The notes beneath the pieces are model-generated. The model was not told the origin of the DNA. It was given only the letters and a program-made list of their open reading frames with translations, and did no database searches. A DNA stretch of 64,000 nt from Candidatus Tisiphia endosymbiont of Dascillus cervinus (GTDB lineage: Bacteria > Pseudomonadota > Alphaproteobacteria > Rickettsiales > Rickettsiaceae), in contig NZ_OZ032146.1 in NCBI RefSeq assembly GCF_964026405.1, positions 868,001 through 932,000 on the forward strand. The letters run 5' to 3'. Both the position numbers and the translations under genes were made by a program. Positions 19,120 through 27,528 of the stretch are shown in pieces; the first letter of the stretch is position 1, and each line of letters begins with the position of its first letter.

Positions 19120-19701
19120 TTATGACCTCTTTCCCAATTCATCTATTAACTTATCAAAACCACTATTACTGAGAATATTCATGAACTCTGACTGTTGAGA
19201 ATTGATAAGACTAACACCTTCTGTAATAACATCTGAGACTTTTAAATTAGTTTTATCGCTTGTACCCTTTACTTGACGTACTAAGTAATTTACTTTAGCA
19301 GTTCCTATTAACATTTCTACCATAAACTCTCCTTCATCAAGAACACGCACTTGTTGAACTTTAGGTTCTTGACCATGGTAATTCTTTACTAAATCAGCAT
19401 AGACCTTGCTTACATAATTACTGTAAACTTCTGTGAATTGTTTAATTTGTTCAGGAGTTAGAGTTCTTCTATAAACACCAAGGGTGAATTTAGCCATCCA
19501 ATTCAGATCTAAGTTAGCTAAAATTAGCTTTTTAGTTTTAGCTATTTTGGCATCTTGATCTAAACTCTCATCATTACATACATCTAGCCCAGCTCTTATT
19601 AGTTGATTAACATAATTATCAACCGCCATTTTGTCATCAGTAGCAGAATAGGCTGACAAAGACAGACAACTTAAAATTAAGCAAACAATGATTTTTTTCA
19701 T
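19120..19701 (-). CDS. mlaC: Periplasmic phospholipid-binding protein MlaC
   Basis: This 193-residue exported protein has a signal peptide MKKIIVCLILSCLSLSAYSA, which fixes the start at 19701 rather than an ATG 22 codons upstream. The mature part matches the Ttg2/MlaC family: NLDLNWMAKFTLGVYRRTLTPEQ, then KVYADLVKNYHGQ and the C-terminal VSLINSQQSEF. MlaC shuttles phospholipid between MlaA at the outer membrane and the MlaFEDB complex. It begins 13 bases after mlaA. Confidence 0.93.
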   Translation of the reverse strand: MKKIIVCLILSCLSLSAYSATDDKMAVDNYVNQLIRAGLDVCNDESLDQDAKIAKTKKLILANLDLNWMAKFTLGVYRRTLTPEQIKQFTEVYSNYVSKVYADLVKNYHGQEPKVQQVRVLDEGEFMVEMLIGTAKVNYLVRQVKGTSDKTNLKVSDVITEGVSLINSQQSEFMNILSNSGFDKLIDELGKRS

Positions 19702-19714
19702 AATGTAACTACTC

Positions 19715-20470
19715 TTAATTAGGTTTAGGGCATTTAAATTGATTAGGATAGACAATGACCGATTCACGATTTTGATGCATAGCTGATCTTACAGCTATGT
19801 AAGGATCAGTAGAACTACATCCTATATAGTCAGTAAATGGTAATAATCCTAACCTAGTATGTATAACTTGTACACTAGAAACTATGATTTCAAAATCTCT
19901 ATGTACCGGGTACATTATAGGATTTAAGTAACTATTTGTAAATATAGCATCTGTACTATCTCTTGCATTAGTACTACCAAAAAATGGTATGACTAAATAT
20001 GGTCCAGGACCAACTCCATAGTGGGCAAAAGTGCTGCCCAAAGTTTGTTTGGTAACTCTCAATCCAATTTTATCTGCTACATCAAATAACCCACCTATAC
20101 CAAACGTAGCATTGATTAAAAATCTCCACAGACTTTTCATAGTTTGATCATAATTCATTTGTAAGCCATAATTGACAACAGTCAAAGGCATACTAATATT
20201 ATCTAGAAAACTATTCACTCTAACCCTAGTATAATTATTACTAATTCGTTTATAGCCTATACTAATAGGGTGTAAGAATAGATAGTCTAAAACAGAATTA
20301 AAGGCAAAAAATTTACGATTTAGTTTCTCATAAGGGTCATAGACTTGAGCACATCCCTTACCTTCATTATAAACATACCTAAAATCTTCATCATCTTGAG
20401 TATTTTGAGTACTCGCTATTGCAATTATACTAGAAAAATTAATTAACAACAGTAATATAAATTGCTTCAT
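19715..20470 (-). CDS. mlaA: Outer-membrane phospholipid removal protein MlaA (VacJ)
   Basis: This 251-residue VacJ family protein has the conserved core YDPYEKLNRKFFAFNSVLDY, the helical NNYTRVRVNSFLDNISMPLTVVNYGLQ, FLINATFGIGGLFDVADKIGL and GPYLVIPFFGSTNARD. The N-terminus is a signal peptide (MKQFILLLLINFSSIIAIAS), but no cysteine lipobox is visible, so it may be released by signal peptidase I instead of being lipid-anchored as in E. coli. It heads the block mlaA-mlaC-prs-alr-mlaE-mlaF and follows the methyltransferase gene by 7 bases. Confidence 0.93.
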   Translation of the reverse strand: MKQFILLLLINFSSIIAIASTQNTQDDEDFRYVYNEGKGCAQVYDPYEKLNRKFFAFNSVLDYLFLHPISIGYKRISNNYTRVRVNSFLDNISMPLTVVNYGLQMNYDQTMKSLWRFLINATFGIGGLFDVADKIGLRVTKQTLGSTFAHYGVGPGPYLVIPFFGSTNARDSTDAIFTNSYLNPIMYPVHRDFEIIVSSVQVIHTRLGLLPFTDYIGCSSTDPYIAVRSAMHQNRESVIVYPNQFKCPKPN

Positions 20471-20477
20471 GGCTTCA

Positions 20478-21500
20478 TTAATGGTTTTTCTTACAAATCA
20501 CCATATAGTATTTATCATTTTTTTCTAGAGCTAATTCTTCACTATTTAATATGGTAAACTTAGTTTGACCTAAAGCTTTCTTAATATCTGCTATAGTAAA
20601 AATAAATTCTTTTCTCTTTAATGAAAGGTTTGTGACGTTATCTATTGGTAAACAAAATGCAAAATATCCTAATACATTAACTATAGAATAAATAGAATTA
20701 AAATAATCTAATAGGTTTTTAGTAAACGAAAGAGAGTTAAAACTCAGTACTACATCATATTTATTAGAGTTGTGTTTAATAAAATCCGATATTGAAATTT
20801 CTAATAACTGATCATAAATATTGCCATATATGGTAACAAGCTTATTCATAATTTCTGAATTTTCAACACCGGTAAAAGTAAAGCCATCAGGAAAACGCTT
20901 TTTCACTTCATAACCCACTAAGCCTATATTACTACCTAACTCCAAAATATGGTAATTATCAGGTAAGTCTGTTATGTTATTCATAGTTGTACTTACAAAA
21001 CTGTAAGGTAGGTATAGTTTATTATTACTACGAAATTTATTGCCATAATATTCAGCGGTAAGATTTTTATATTGATGCCAAATTTGCGGTGGAATCTCTG
21101 ACAAATTATTATGATTTTGTAGAAAAGATGCTAACTTTATTTGATCAGCTTCAAAAGCTCTTTGTAGATGATACAAAGCTTTTTCATAATTATTTTTTAA
21201 GCAATATGTCCAACCAAGCCAATAATTAGCTTGATGGTCGTTAGGACAAAGAATTTTGTCAACCAATTTAAGCCTTAGTATAGCGTCATTTAAGTTATTT
21301 TTATACAAATGTTCTATACCAAGATTAAAATTAGTTTCTTTTAAGTGCGTTACCTTATATTTTACATCGACAAAATAATTGATAGATGTCAAGATTTTCT
21401 CCCTATACCAAGATGGGAAATTCTTAATATAATTATAGTATAATTTTATTTTGTCTTTTATTGAGCCGTAACTGTTACGAATAATTTTGCTGCCGAACAT
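20478..21500 (-). CDS. TPR-containing SAM-dependent methyltransferase
   Basis: This 340-residue protein has two TPR-like repeats in residues 60-115 (NLGIEHLYKNNLNDAILRLK, then ANYWLGWTYCLKNNYEKALY). A Rossmann methyltransferase domain follows with motif I HILELGSNIGLVGYEV (about residues 187-202), an acidic residue at TGVENS, and VVLSFNSLSF. The substrate is unknown. It leads directly into mlaA (7-base gap), which could mean an envelope-related substrate, but the sequence does not show this. Confidence 0.8.
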   Translation of the reverse strand: MFGSKIIRNSYGSIKDKIKLYYNYIKNFPSWYREKILTSINYFVDVKYKVTHLKETNFNLGIEHLYKNNLNDAILRLKLVDKILCPNDHQANYWLGWTYCLKNNYEKALYHLQRAFEADQIKLASFLQNHNNLSEIPPQIWHQYKNLTAEYYGNKFRSNNKLYLPYSFVSTTMNNITDLPDNYHILELGSNIGLVGYEVKKRFPDGFTFTGVENSEIMNKLVTIYGNIYDQLLEISISDFIKHNSNKYDVVLSFNSLSFTKNLLDYFNSIYSIVNVLGYFAFCLPIDNVTNLSLKRKEFIFTIADIKKALGQTKFTILNSEELALEKNDKYYMVICKKNH

Positions 21501-21653
21501 AAATTGCTATAAATTTGATTTTTTAAACATATATTCATCATATGATAACATATATATCAAATGACACTAATACTTAATAGTAATAAATTATATTGTACTA
21601 AATTCTGCTTTCAAGAATTGTTTTTTTTTAACAATTATAGTATAATACACCCC

Positions 21654-21691
21654 AATTTTGGATAAGAATTAACAAATTCTTATCCAAAATT
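21654..21691. repeat. Perfect 17-bp palindrome, shared with 31071-31104
   Basis: Arms AATTTTGGATAAGAATT (21654-21670) and its exact complement (21675-21691) flank AACA. The core GGATAAGAATT recurs at 31071-31104 with changed outer bases that still pair. It sits 39 bases before aatA, between divergent genes, so it may be a mobile palindrome rather than a terminator. Confidence 0.7.
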
Positions 21692-21729
21692 CGCGTAATA
21701 CGAAAATAATTATAAGGTTCTACAGAATC

Positions 21730-22932
21730 ATGTCACTTATTGCTAAACGTTTAGATTTAATAAAACCATCCCCAACTTTAGCCTTAGTCAAAAAAACATT
21801 TGAACTAAAAAAGTTAGGTAGAGATATAATCTCTCTTGGGGCTGGTGAACCTGACTTTGATACGCCAGATAACATCAAAGAGGCTGCCATTAAAGCGGTG
21901 CGAGATGGTTTCACAAAATATACTAATGTTGATGGTATGCCGGAACTTAAACAAGCGGTACAGAACAAATTCAAGTATGAGAATAATATAGATTATAATT
22001 TAGACGAAATAATCGTGTCCAGCGGTGGAAAGCAAGTAATCTATAATTTGTTTATGGCATCTCTTAACCCAGGTGATGAAGTGATTATTCCTAGTCCCTA
22101 TTGGGTTTCATACCCAGATATGGTAATGTTAGCTGAAGGGATTCCAGTATTTGTTAATTGTGGCATTGACAACAATTTTAAACTTACTATTGAAGCTCTA
22201 GAACAAGTAATTACCCAAAAAACTAAATGGTTAATTATTAATTCACCAAGTAATCCAACAGGGGCTGCATACTCTTACCAAGAGTTAGCAGATATTGCTG
22301 AGTTACTACGCAAATATCCCAATGTAAATGTTATGTCAGATGATATTTACGAGCATATTATTTTTGATGATTTTAAATTTTATACTTTTGCCCAAGTAGC
22401 ACCGGATTTAAAAGATCGAATATTTACTGTTAATGGTGTATCAAAAGCTTATTCTATGACAGGATGGCGTATAGGATATGGGGCTGGTCCTAAATCATTA
22501 ATTAAGGCAATGACTATTATTCAGTCACAAAGTACTTCTAACCCCTGCTCTATAAGCCAAATGGCAGCTATTGAAGCTTTAACTGGCACTCAAGATTTTA
22601 TTAAACCTAATGCAAAAAACTTTCAAAAAAAACGTGACCTAACCTTATCAATTCTAAGTGATATCAAAGGTGTTAGTTGTGATAAACCAGCAGGAGCATT
22701 TTATCTATTTCCTAAATGTAATGAATTATTTGGTTTGAAAACTCCCACTAGTAAAATTATCAAAAATAGTAACGATTTTGGAGAATATCTGCTTGAAGAA
22801 TGTAACGTTGCGGTTATTCCTGGTATTGCATTTGGTCTAGAAGGTTATTTTAGAATTTCATACGCAACTTCGATAGAAAATTTGGAGCAAGCATGCTTGC
22901 GTATAAAAAATGCTTGTCATCAATTAAAATGA
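21730..22932 (+). CDS. aatA: Aspartate aminotransferase
   Basis: This 400-residue class I PLP aminotransferase begins MSLIAKRLDLIKPSPTLA, as in alphaproteobacterial AatA. It has SLGAGEPDFDTPDNI (substrate loop), NSPSNPTGA (cofactor pocket), GVSKAYSMTGWRIGY with the PLP Lys, and FRISYATS with the carboxylate-binding Arg. It interconverts aspartate and 2-oxoglutarate with oxaloacetate and glutamate. The following acyltransferase gene starts within its stop codon (ATGA overlap). Confidence 0.95.
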   Translation: MSLIAKRLDLIKPSPTLALVKKTFELKKLGRDIISLGAGEPDFDTPDNIKEAAIKAVRDGFTKYTNVDGMPELKQAVQNKFKYENNIDYNLDEIIVSSGGKQVIYNLFMASLNPGDEVIIPSPYWVSYPDMVMLAEGIPVFVNCGIDNNFKLTIEALEQVITQKTKWLIINSPSNPTGAAYSYQELADIAELLRKYPNVNVMSDDIYEHIIFDDFKFYTFAQVAPDLKDRIFTVNGVSKAYSMTGWRIGYGAGPKSLIKAMTIIQSQSTSNPCSISQMAAIEALTGTQDFIKPNAKNFQKKRDLTLSILSDIKGVSCDKPAGAFYLFPKCNELFGLKTPTSKIIKNSNDFGEYLLEECNVAVIPGIAFGLEGYFRISYATSIENLEQACLRIKNACHQLK

Positions 22933-23570
22933 TCAAGAAACTTCTGAAAAAAAACAATTTTGTACTTAGTGTAGTTACTAAGTTATTGTATACTTATTTG
23001 AGAGTGGTTTATTTTACCTGTCGCTGGCAATTTGTTTTTTCAGATAATTACAATAAGCAAGAATTCTTGGCACAAAAAGGGGTGATTTTTGCTTTTTGGC
23101 ATAATAGGCTGGCTTTCGGTCCAGGAATATTTGCTGGTCATAAAGATATTTATGCACTTGTTTCTCCTCATTCGGATGGTAAAATAATTGGTAATATTGT
23201 CAATAAGTTTGGCTTTGGGGTAATAAATGGTTCGACTAATAAAAATTCCGTAGCAGCTTTAAAAACAATTGTCAAAAAGTTACATAACGGTAGTAATATA
23301 GTGATCACACCAGATGGTCCACGTGGACCTATTTATAAAATAAATAGTAATATTAACAAAGTTGCTCAAAAATATAATATAAAATTAATACCGGTTTCTT
23401 GTCAGGCTTCTAGATATTTTTTACTTAAGAGTTGGGATAAACTGATTATGCCGCTACCTTTTGGTAAAATAACAGCTTTTATAGGTTCACCACTAGTTTT
23501 TATAGGCAATGAAAATCAAGATGATATTAATTTGGCACAAGCATTAAACATCAGTGAAATAAACTTATGA
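22929..23570 (+). CDS. DUF374 lysophospholipid acyltransferase-like protein
   Basis: This 213-residue protein belongs to the DUF374 family of LPLAT-fold acyltransferases. It shows AFWHNRLAFGP in the H(X)4D position, HSDGKIIGNIVNKFGFGVINGS, and the conserved ITPDGPRGPIYK. I chose the ATG at 22929, which overlaps the aatA stop as ATGA; an ATG 12 codons earlier lies inside aatA. It overlaps waaA in the same way. Family members act in outer-membrane lipid or LPS assembly, which fits its position next to waaA; the acyl acceptor is not known. Confidence 0.88.
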   Translation: MIKKLLKKNNFVLSVVTKLLYTYLRVVYFTCRWQFVFSDNYNKQEFLAQKGVIFAFWHNRLAFGPGIFAGHKDIYALVSPHSDGKIIGNIVNKFGFGVINGSTNKNSVAALKTIVKKLHNGSNIVITPDGPRGPIYKINSNINKVAQKYNIKLIPVSCQASRYFLLKSWDKLIMPLPFGKITAFIGSPLVFIGNENQDDINLAQALNISEINL

Positions 23571-24853
23571 TTTATTTATATCATGTCTTAAGTTTTTTGT
23601 TCCTTCCACTGTATGTTCTGTTACTACTATGGAGAGTTATTGTTGGTAAAGAAGAGATAAAAAATATTGGTGAACGTTTTGCTATTGGGCATACACATAC
23701 TAAACGAAATGAAACTTTAGTTTGGATACATGCAGCCAGTGTAGGGGAATCTATTATAGCTCTTACCTTAGTTGAAAATATTAATAATCTTTGGTTAAAA
23801 AGAACTATGCCAAAAACCTCCTTAAAGTTTTTGGTTACTTCGGGAACTAGATCTTCTGGAAAAATATTACAACAAAAACTACCGCAAAATGCCATTCATC
23901 AATTCATTCCTATAGACAATATTATTTTTGTTAAAAAGTTTTTTAGAAATTGGCAACCAAACCTAGGAATTTTTGTTGAATCAGAGTTATGGCCATGTCT
24001 CATTAGTGAAGGGGCAAAACATTGTGAACTATTATTATTGAATGCACGTATTTCTGATAAATCATTTGAATCGTGGAAAAAAATAAGTTCATTTTTTAGG
24101 TCAATTACCTGTAATTTTAGTAAAATTATTGTTCAAAGTAACACCGATTTTCAGAAATTCATGCAACTTGGCATGAACAATATAGAAAATTTAGGCAACA
24201 TCAAATTTGCCAACAAAAAATTATCCGTGAATGAACACGAGTTAGCAATTTTAGCACAACATATGAGTACTAAAAGAATCATCGTATTTGCCAGCACCCA
24301 TCTGGAAGATGAATCAGTATTACTTAATGTTATAAAACCAATAAAACAACGATATCCAAATTGCTATTTTATTCTAATTCCACGCCATCCTGAACGTAAA
24401 AATGATATAGGAAAAGCATGTACTCAATTAAATTTAACCTATAGCATTAAGTCTGAACAAAACATACCTATTCTGACTGATGATCTTTACATCGTTGATA
24501 AATTTGGAGAACTAGGATTATTTTTTAGCATAGCGTATATCTCATTTGTTGGCGGTTCATTTAAACAAGGTGGACATAACGTACTTGAGCCAGCATATTT
24601 TGCCAATTATATTATATTTGGACCAGATATGAGTAATTCTGCTAATATTACTAATGAAATGCTTACTAATAAAGCTGCTACTCAAATTCGAGATGAAAAC
24701 GATTTGCTGAATAAAATTGAGTATCTTCTATCTGAGACTGGTACTCAGGAAGCTAAAGTTTATCAGGCTAATGCTTTGGAATTTGTTAATAAAAACCAAC
24801 AAATTTTGGGTAATTATTTAAATATTATAGAAAAACACTTAGTGGGAAATTAA
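23567..24853 (+). CDS. waaA: 3-deoxy-D-manno-octulosonic acid (Kdo) transferase
   Basis: This 428-residue GT-B glycosyltransferase adds Kdo to lipid IVA at the inner membrane. An N-terminal membrane anchor (YLYHVLSFLFLPLYVLLLLW) is followed by NIGERFAIG, WIHAASVGESIIALTLVE (with the catalytic Glu) and FVESELWPCLI. The C-terminal nucleotide-sugar half has RHPERKNDI and SFVGGSFKQGGHNVLEPA. Full length. It works between lpxK and the LpxL-type acyltransferase encoded at 8976-10857. Confidence 0.95.
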   Translation: MIYLYHVLSFLFLPLYVLLLLWRVIVGKEEIKNIGERFAIGHTHTKRNETLVWIHAASVGESIIALTLVENINNLWLKRTMPKTSLKFLVTSGTRSSGKILQQKLPQNAIHQFIPIDNIIFVKKFFRNWQPNLGIFVESELWPCLISEGAKHCELLLLNARISDKSFESWKKISSFFRSITCNFSKIIVQSNTDFQKFMQLGMNNIENLGNIKFANKKLSVNEHELAILAQHMSTKRIIVFASTHLEDESVLLNVIKPIKQRYPNCYFILIPRHPERKNDIGKACTQLNLTYSIKSEQNIPILTDDLYIVDKFGELGLFFSIAYISFVGGSFKQGGHNVLEPAYFANYIIFGPDMSNSANITNEMLTNKAATQIRDENDLLNKIEYLLSETGTQEAKVYQANALEFVNKNQQILGNYLNIIEKHLVGN

Positions 24854-24857
24854 TGTT

Positions 24858-25409
24858 ATGTTATACTCAGAACATGTGGTATTAGTTGATGAACAAGATA
24901 ATATCCTTGGAATAGAGGATAAGTTAAAATCTCATAATTCTAATACTCCATTGCATAGGGGATTTTCTGTATTTCTTTTCAATAGCAAAAAAGAATTTTT
25001 GATACAAAAAAGAAGTTTACTCAAAAAAACTTGGGGTGGGTTTTGGTCAAATAGTTTTTGTGGACATCCACAAATTAACGAAACTTATGAACAAGCAATT
25101 TATAGGCATGCAAAATTTGAATTAGGTTTAGTAAGCCTACAGAGAGTAGATATTATTGCTAATTATCGCTATAAATTTGCTATAAATAATATTATAGAAA
25201 ATGAAATATGCCCGGTATATTTGGCTTCATCAGATGATATCATAAAAATAAATGAACAAGAAATAGCAGAAGTAAAATTACTTAAATGGGTAGACTTTAA
25301 GTTATATATGGAAAAATACCCAACAAAATTTTCCCCTTGGTGTAAGGAAGAGCTTAAAATATTAGAAAATAACGAAATATTCAAAAAATTTATGGATTCA
25401 TCTTTATAA
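24858..25409 (+). CDS. idi: Isopentenyl-diphosphate delta-isomerase, type 1
   Basis: This 183-residue Nudix-fold enzyme interconverts IPP and DMAPP. It has the type 1 hallmarks: TWGGFWSNSFCGHPQ with the catalytic Cys and metal His, YEQAIYRHAKFELG in the Nudix-like helix, and ENEICPVYLA with the catalytic Glu. It sits 4 bases after waaA. As I recall, well-studied Rickettsia carry the unrelated FMN-dependent type 2 isomerase (Fni), so a type 1 gene is a point of interest. The active-site residues look intact. Confidence 0.92.
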   Translation: MLYSEHVVLVDEQDNILGIEDKLKSHNSNTPLHRGFSVFLFNSKKEFLIQKRSLLKKTWGGFWSNSFCGHPQINETYEQAIYRHAKFELGLVSLQRVDIIANYRYKFAINNIIENEICPVYLASSDDIIKINEQEIAEVKLLKWVDFKLYMEKYPTKFSPWCKEELKILENNEIFKKFMDSSL

Positions 25410-25466
25410 CTATAGTATAAAACTGGACTATGGCTAACCCGACTAATATTTAGCCAAATTCACAAA

Positions 25467-25561
25467 CGTCATTGCGAGTAGCTACTTTAGTAGCGACGAA
25501 GCAATCCATAAAAGTGATTAGCAATGGATTGCTTTGTCGGCTTATGCCTCCTCGCAATGAC
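25467..25561. repeat. Palindromic dispersed repeat (cattgcgag type)
   Basis: Outer arms GTCATTGCGAG and CTCGCAATGAC and inner arms GACGAAGCAATCCAT / ATGGATTGCTTTGTC make a long imperfect cruciform. Related copies are at 34354-34448, 62721-62823 and 62842-62945. The type is well known from rickettsial intergenic DNA. Confidence 0.8.
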
Positions 25562-25640
25562 ACCAGTTTACTATGGCTAAATGCTAAGCGGGTTAGCTAT
25601 AATGAGTATACTCACCGCAAAAGAATATATAGGGTATTTA

Positions 25641-25716
<76 letters not shown>

Positions 25717-25855
25717 AATACCTCCAACCTTTCAAAGGTTTTTATAATTTCTTAAAAGTATTTTTATTTTGGTTTTATTTTGGTTTCCCACCAAAAGTCT
25801 CCAAATTTGACCTACAAAATAGTCTATTTTTAACCGTTTTTCACGGGGAGGAAAT

Positions 25856-26063
25856 ATGACAGAATCGTTAATTTTCTGACAATTTAATTGAAAATCCTGA
25901 TACCATTTTTTACAATTTGGTGGGTAATTTTATCCCACCTGAGTGGTGCAATCTTACTAACAATTGTGGTAAACAATTAAGCAAAACTTCTCGTCAACTT
26001 TTGTCATTGGTTTTACGAATGTTGGTTGGATATATGAGAGTTTTGTCTGAAAATGAAAGATAG
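25856..26063 (+). pseudogene. Frameshifted small gene of unknown family
   Basis: A strong ribosome site (GGGGAGGAAAT) precedes ATG at 25856, but this frame stops after MTESLIF. The +1 frame then runs 61 codons from 25878 (DNLIENPDTIFYNLVGNFIP through LSKTSRQLLSLVLRMLVGYM) to a stop at 26063. A one-base shift between the two would give about 68 residues. I do not recognise the protein; it may be the start of a lost mobile-element gene. Confidence 0.4.
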
Positions 26064-26135
26064 AATACAGATTTGCAATATAATGCTTTAATAAAAGCTT
26101 GAGTTGATCAACGTAATATATATATAGATCAAACT

Positions 26136-26247
26136 AACTTACACAAAAAAAATTATTGACTCATCAATTTGAAATACTTTGTGGGGATTTTAAATATGAT
26201 TTATTGGAAAATAAAAAATGAACTTACACAAAAAAAATGATTGACTC
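26136..26247 (+). repeat. 27-bp imperfect direct repeat
   Basis: The strings at 26136-26162 and 26221-26247 both read AACTTACACAAAAAAA followed by T(T/G)ATTGACTC, 85 bases apart. No gene is visible between them. They may mark a small duplication at the edge of the intron remnant. Confidence 0.6.
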
Positions 26248-26292
26248 TTTCCAAATCAAGTGGAAGACCATTTCAATGTTCTAAAACCAACA

Positions 26293-26400
26293 AGATAGGC
26301 TTGTAGCCTATCTTACCTTTCGGAAGCCGGGGATGCCGGTAGCTCTGCATGTCCGGTTCTGAGGAGGAGCTTAACCAAGCAATTGGTTAGGTCTACTCAC
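26293..26400 (+). other. Group II intron 3' remnant (domain V-VI-like)
   Basis: A 9-bp hairpin AGATAGGCT-TGT-AGCCTATCT is followed by a domain V-like hairpin at 26324-26357. Its strand AAGCCGG pairs with CCGGTTC and holds the catalytic AGC triad at 26325-26327. A domain VI-like stem follows (TTAACCAA/TTGGTTAG) and the tail CTACTCAC resembles an intron 3' end. No intron-encoded reverse transcriptase is present, so this is a relic. The call is by eye, not by covariance model. Confidence 0.5.
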
Positions 26401-26434
26401 ACGTCCGACCTACGGTCTCCTCGCTAATAGACGG
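26401..26434. repeat. Half copy of a dispersed repeat, abutting the intron remnant
   Basis: The sequence beginning ACGTCCGACCTACGGTCTCC is the reverse complement of the left part of the repeat at 34354-34448, with small differences. It begins exactly where the proposed intron 3' end falls, so the intron may have inserted into or beside a repeat. Confidence 0.55.
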
Positions 26435-26517
26435 TTTTTTTTAACTTTCAACAGTTGTGGCGAATACCCCGCAAGTATTTGCAAGAGCCAATTCTTCAAA
26501 GTATTCAAGTATCTGAG

Positions 26518-27387
26518 TCAATCTGCAGTCAATTGAATAACAAAATTTGGCACTACTCCCTGCTCAGTTGCTGCAATTTCCAAATGGTACATTTTTTCTT
26601 CAATAGTATGATACTGGTTATGAAACTTTGTAGCATTACCTGTTAATACTAAAGCTGAATTAATTCCTACTTTATTCGCTCCTAAAATATCAGTATAGAA
26701 AGTATCGCCTATCATAAGAATACGTTCCAATGCAATATTTGGTAATTGGGTTAATACTTTATGATATATTTCTATATAGGGTTTGCCGGTAAAAATTACT
26801 TCACCACCAAATTGTTTTATTTTTGCAGCAAAGTATCCAGCACAATATCTCTGTATTCCTTGTTGTCTAATTCCAAGGTCTGGGTTCGCACATATGCTAA
26901 CCATGTTTCTTTTAACTGCAGTTTTTAATAAATCGTCAAACTCATCCAAATTTAAATTTTTTCCTTCATCACGATAAAGCGTTAACAGCAAAATATTAGC
27001 TTCATTTATGTTTGTGGTAGTAGGTGTCTGTAATCCTTCCATAAGATCGTTACTTTCTTGACCAAGATGATAAACTATAGGATTTTTTATACCAAATCTT
27101 TTATCACTTTCTAGTATCATATCAATTGCTACTTCACCAGAACTAATAATCATTTCTTTCGTTGCGTTAATGCCCCAGCTGTTAATTTTAGTAAATAAGG
27201 AAAATGTGTTGCGTGGGGCATTAGTAACAAAAAAAACTTTCTTTTGTTGTTTAAGTATCTTGTTAATATTGTCAACTACTCCGGGATAAATTTGGTTACC
27301 TTCTACTACCACTCCCCAAAGATCAAATAAAAAAACATCATAATCATCTATTACAGATGAAATATGTCTAAAATCTAGTTTTGTCAT
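26518..27387 (-). CDS. HAD superfamily class IIA sugar/nucleotide phosphatase (TIGR01459-like)
   Basis: This 289-residue phosphatase has motif I FLFDLWGVVVEG (about residues 17-28, Asp nucleophile in DLWG), motif II FVTNAPR, the cap-side GKPYIEIYHK with the motif III Lys, and motif IV ILMIGDTFYTDILGA. The class IIA cap lies between motifs II and III. The wording matches the TIGR01459 family, whose substrate is uncertain. I took the ATG at 27387; one three codons upstream is also possible. It is transcribed away from the intron remnant. Confidence 0.88.
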   Translation of the reverse strand: MTKLDFRHISSVIDDYDVFLFDLWGVVVEGNQIYPGVVDNINKILKQQKKVFFVTNAPRNTFSLFTKINSWGINATKEMIISSGEVAIDMILESDKRFGIKNPIVYHLGQESNDLMEGLQTPTTTNINEANILLLTLYRDEGKNLNLDEFDDLLKTAVKRNMVSICANPDLGIRQQGIQRYCAGYFAAKIKQFGGEVIFTGKPYIEIYHKVLTQLPNIALERILMIGDTFYTDILGANKVGINSALVLTGNATKFHNQYHTIEEKMYHLEIAATEQGVVPNFVIQLTAD

Positions 27388-27528
27388 TTTGCACACTATA
27401 CTTATAGGATAATCTGATGATAATAGACAATAAATATTTTTAGTAAAATATATTTGTTGAAAATTGTAGGGTAATTTAAAAACCTACCCTAAAAAATCTC
27501 TCATAAAAAAATAAATTATGTTAACAAA

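Noticed and set aside
27440-27520. Hairpin AGGGTA/TACCCT downstream of ftsZ as a terminator
   Set aside because: The stem is short and the T-run is on the wrong side for the ftsZ strand.
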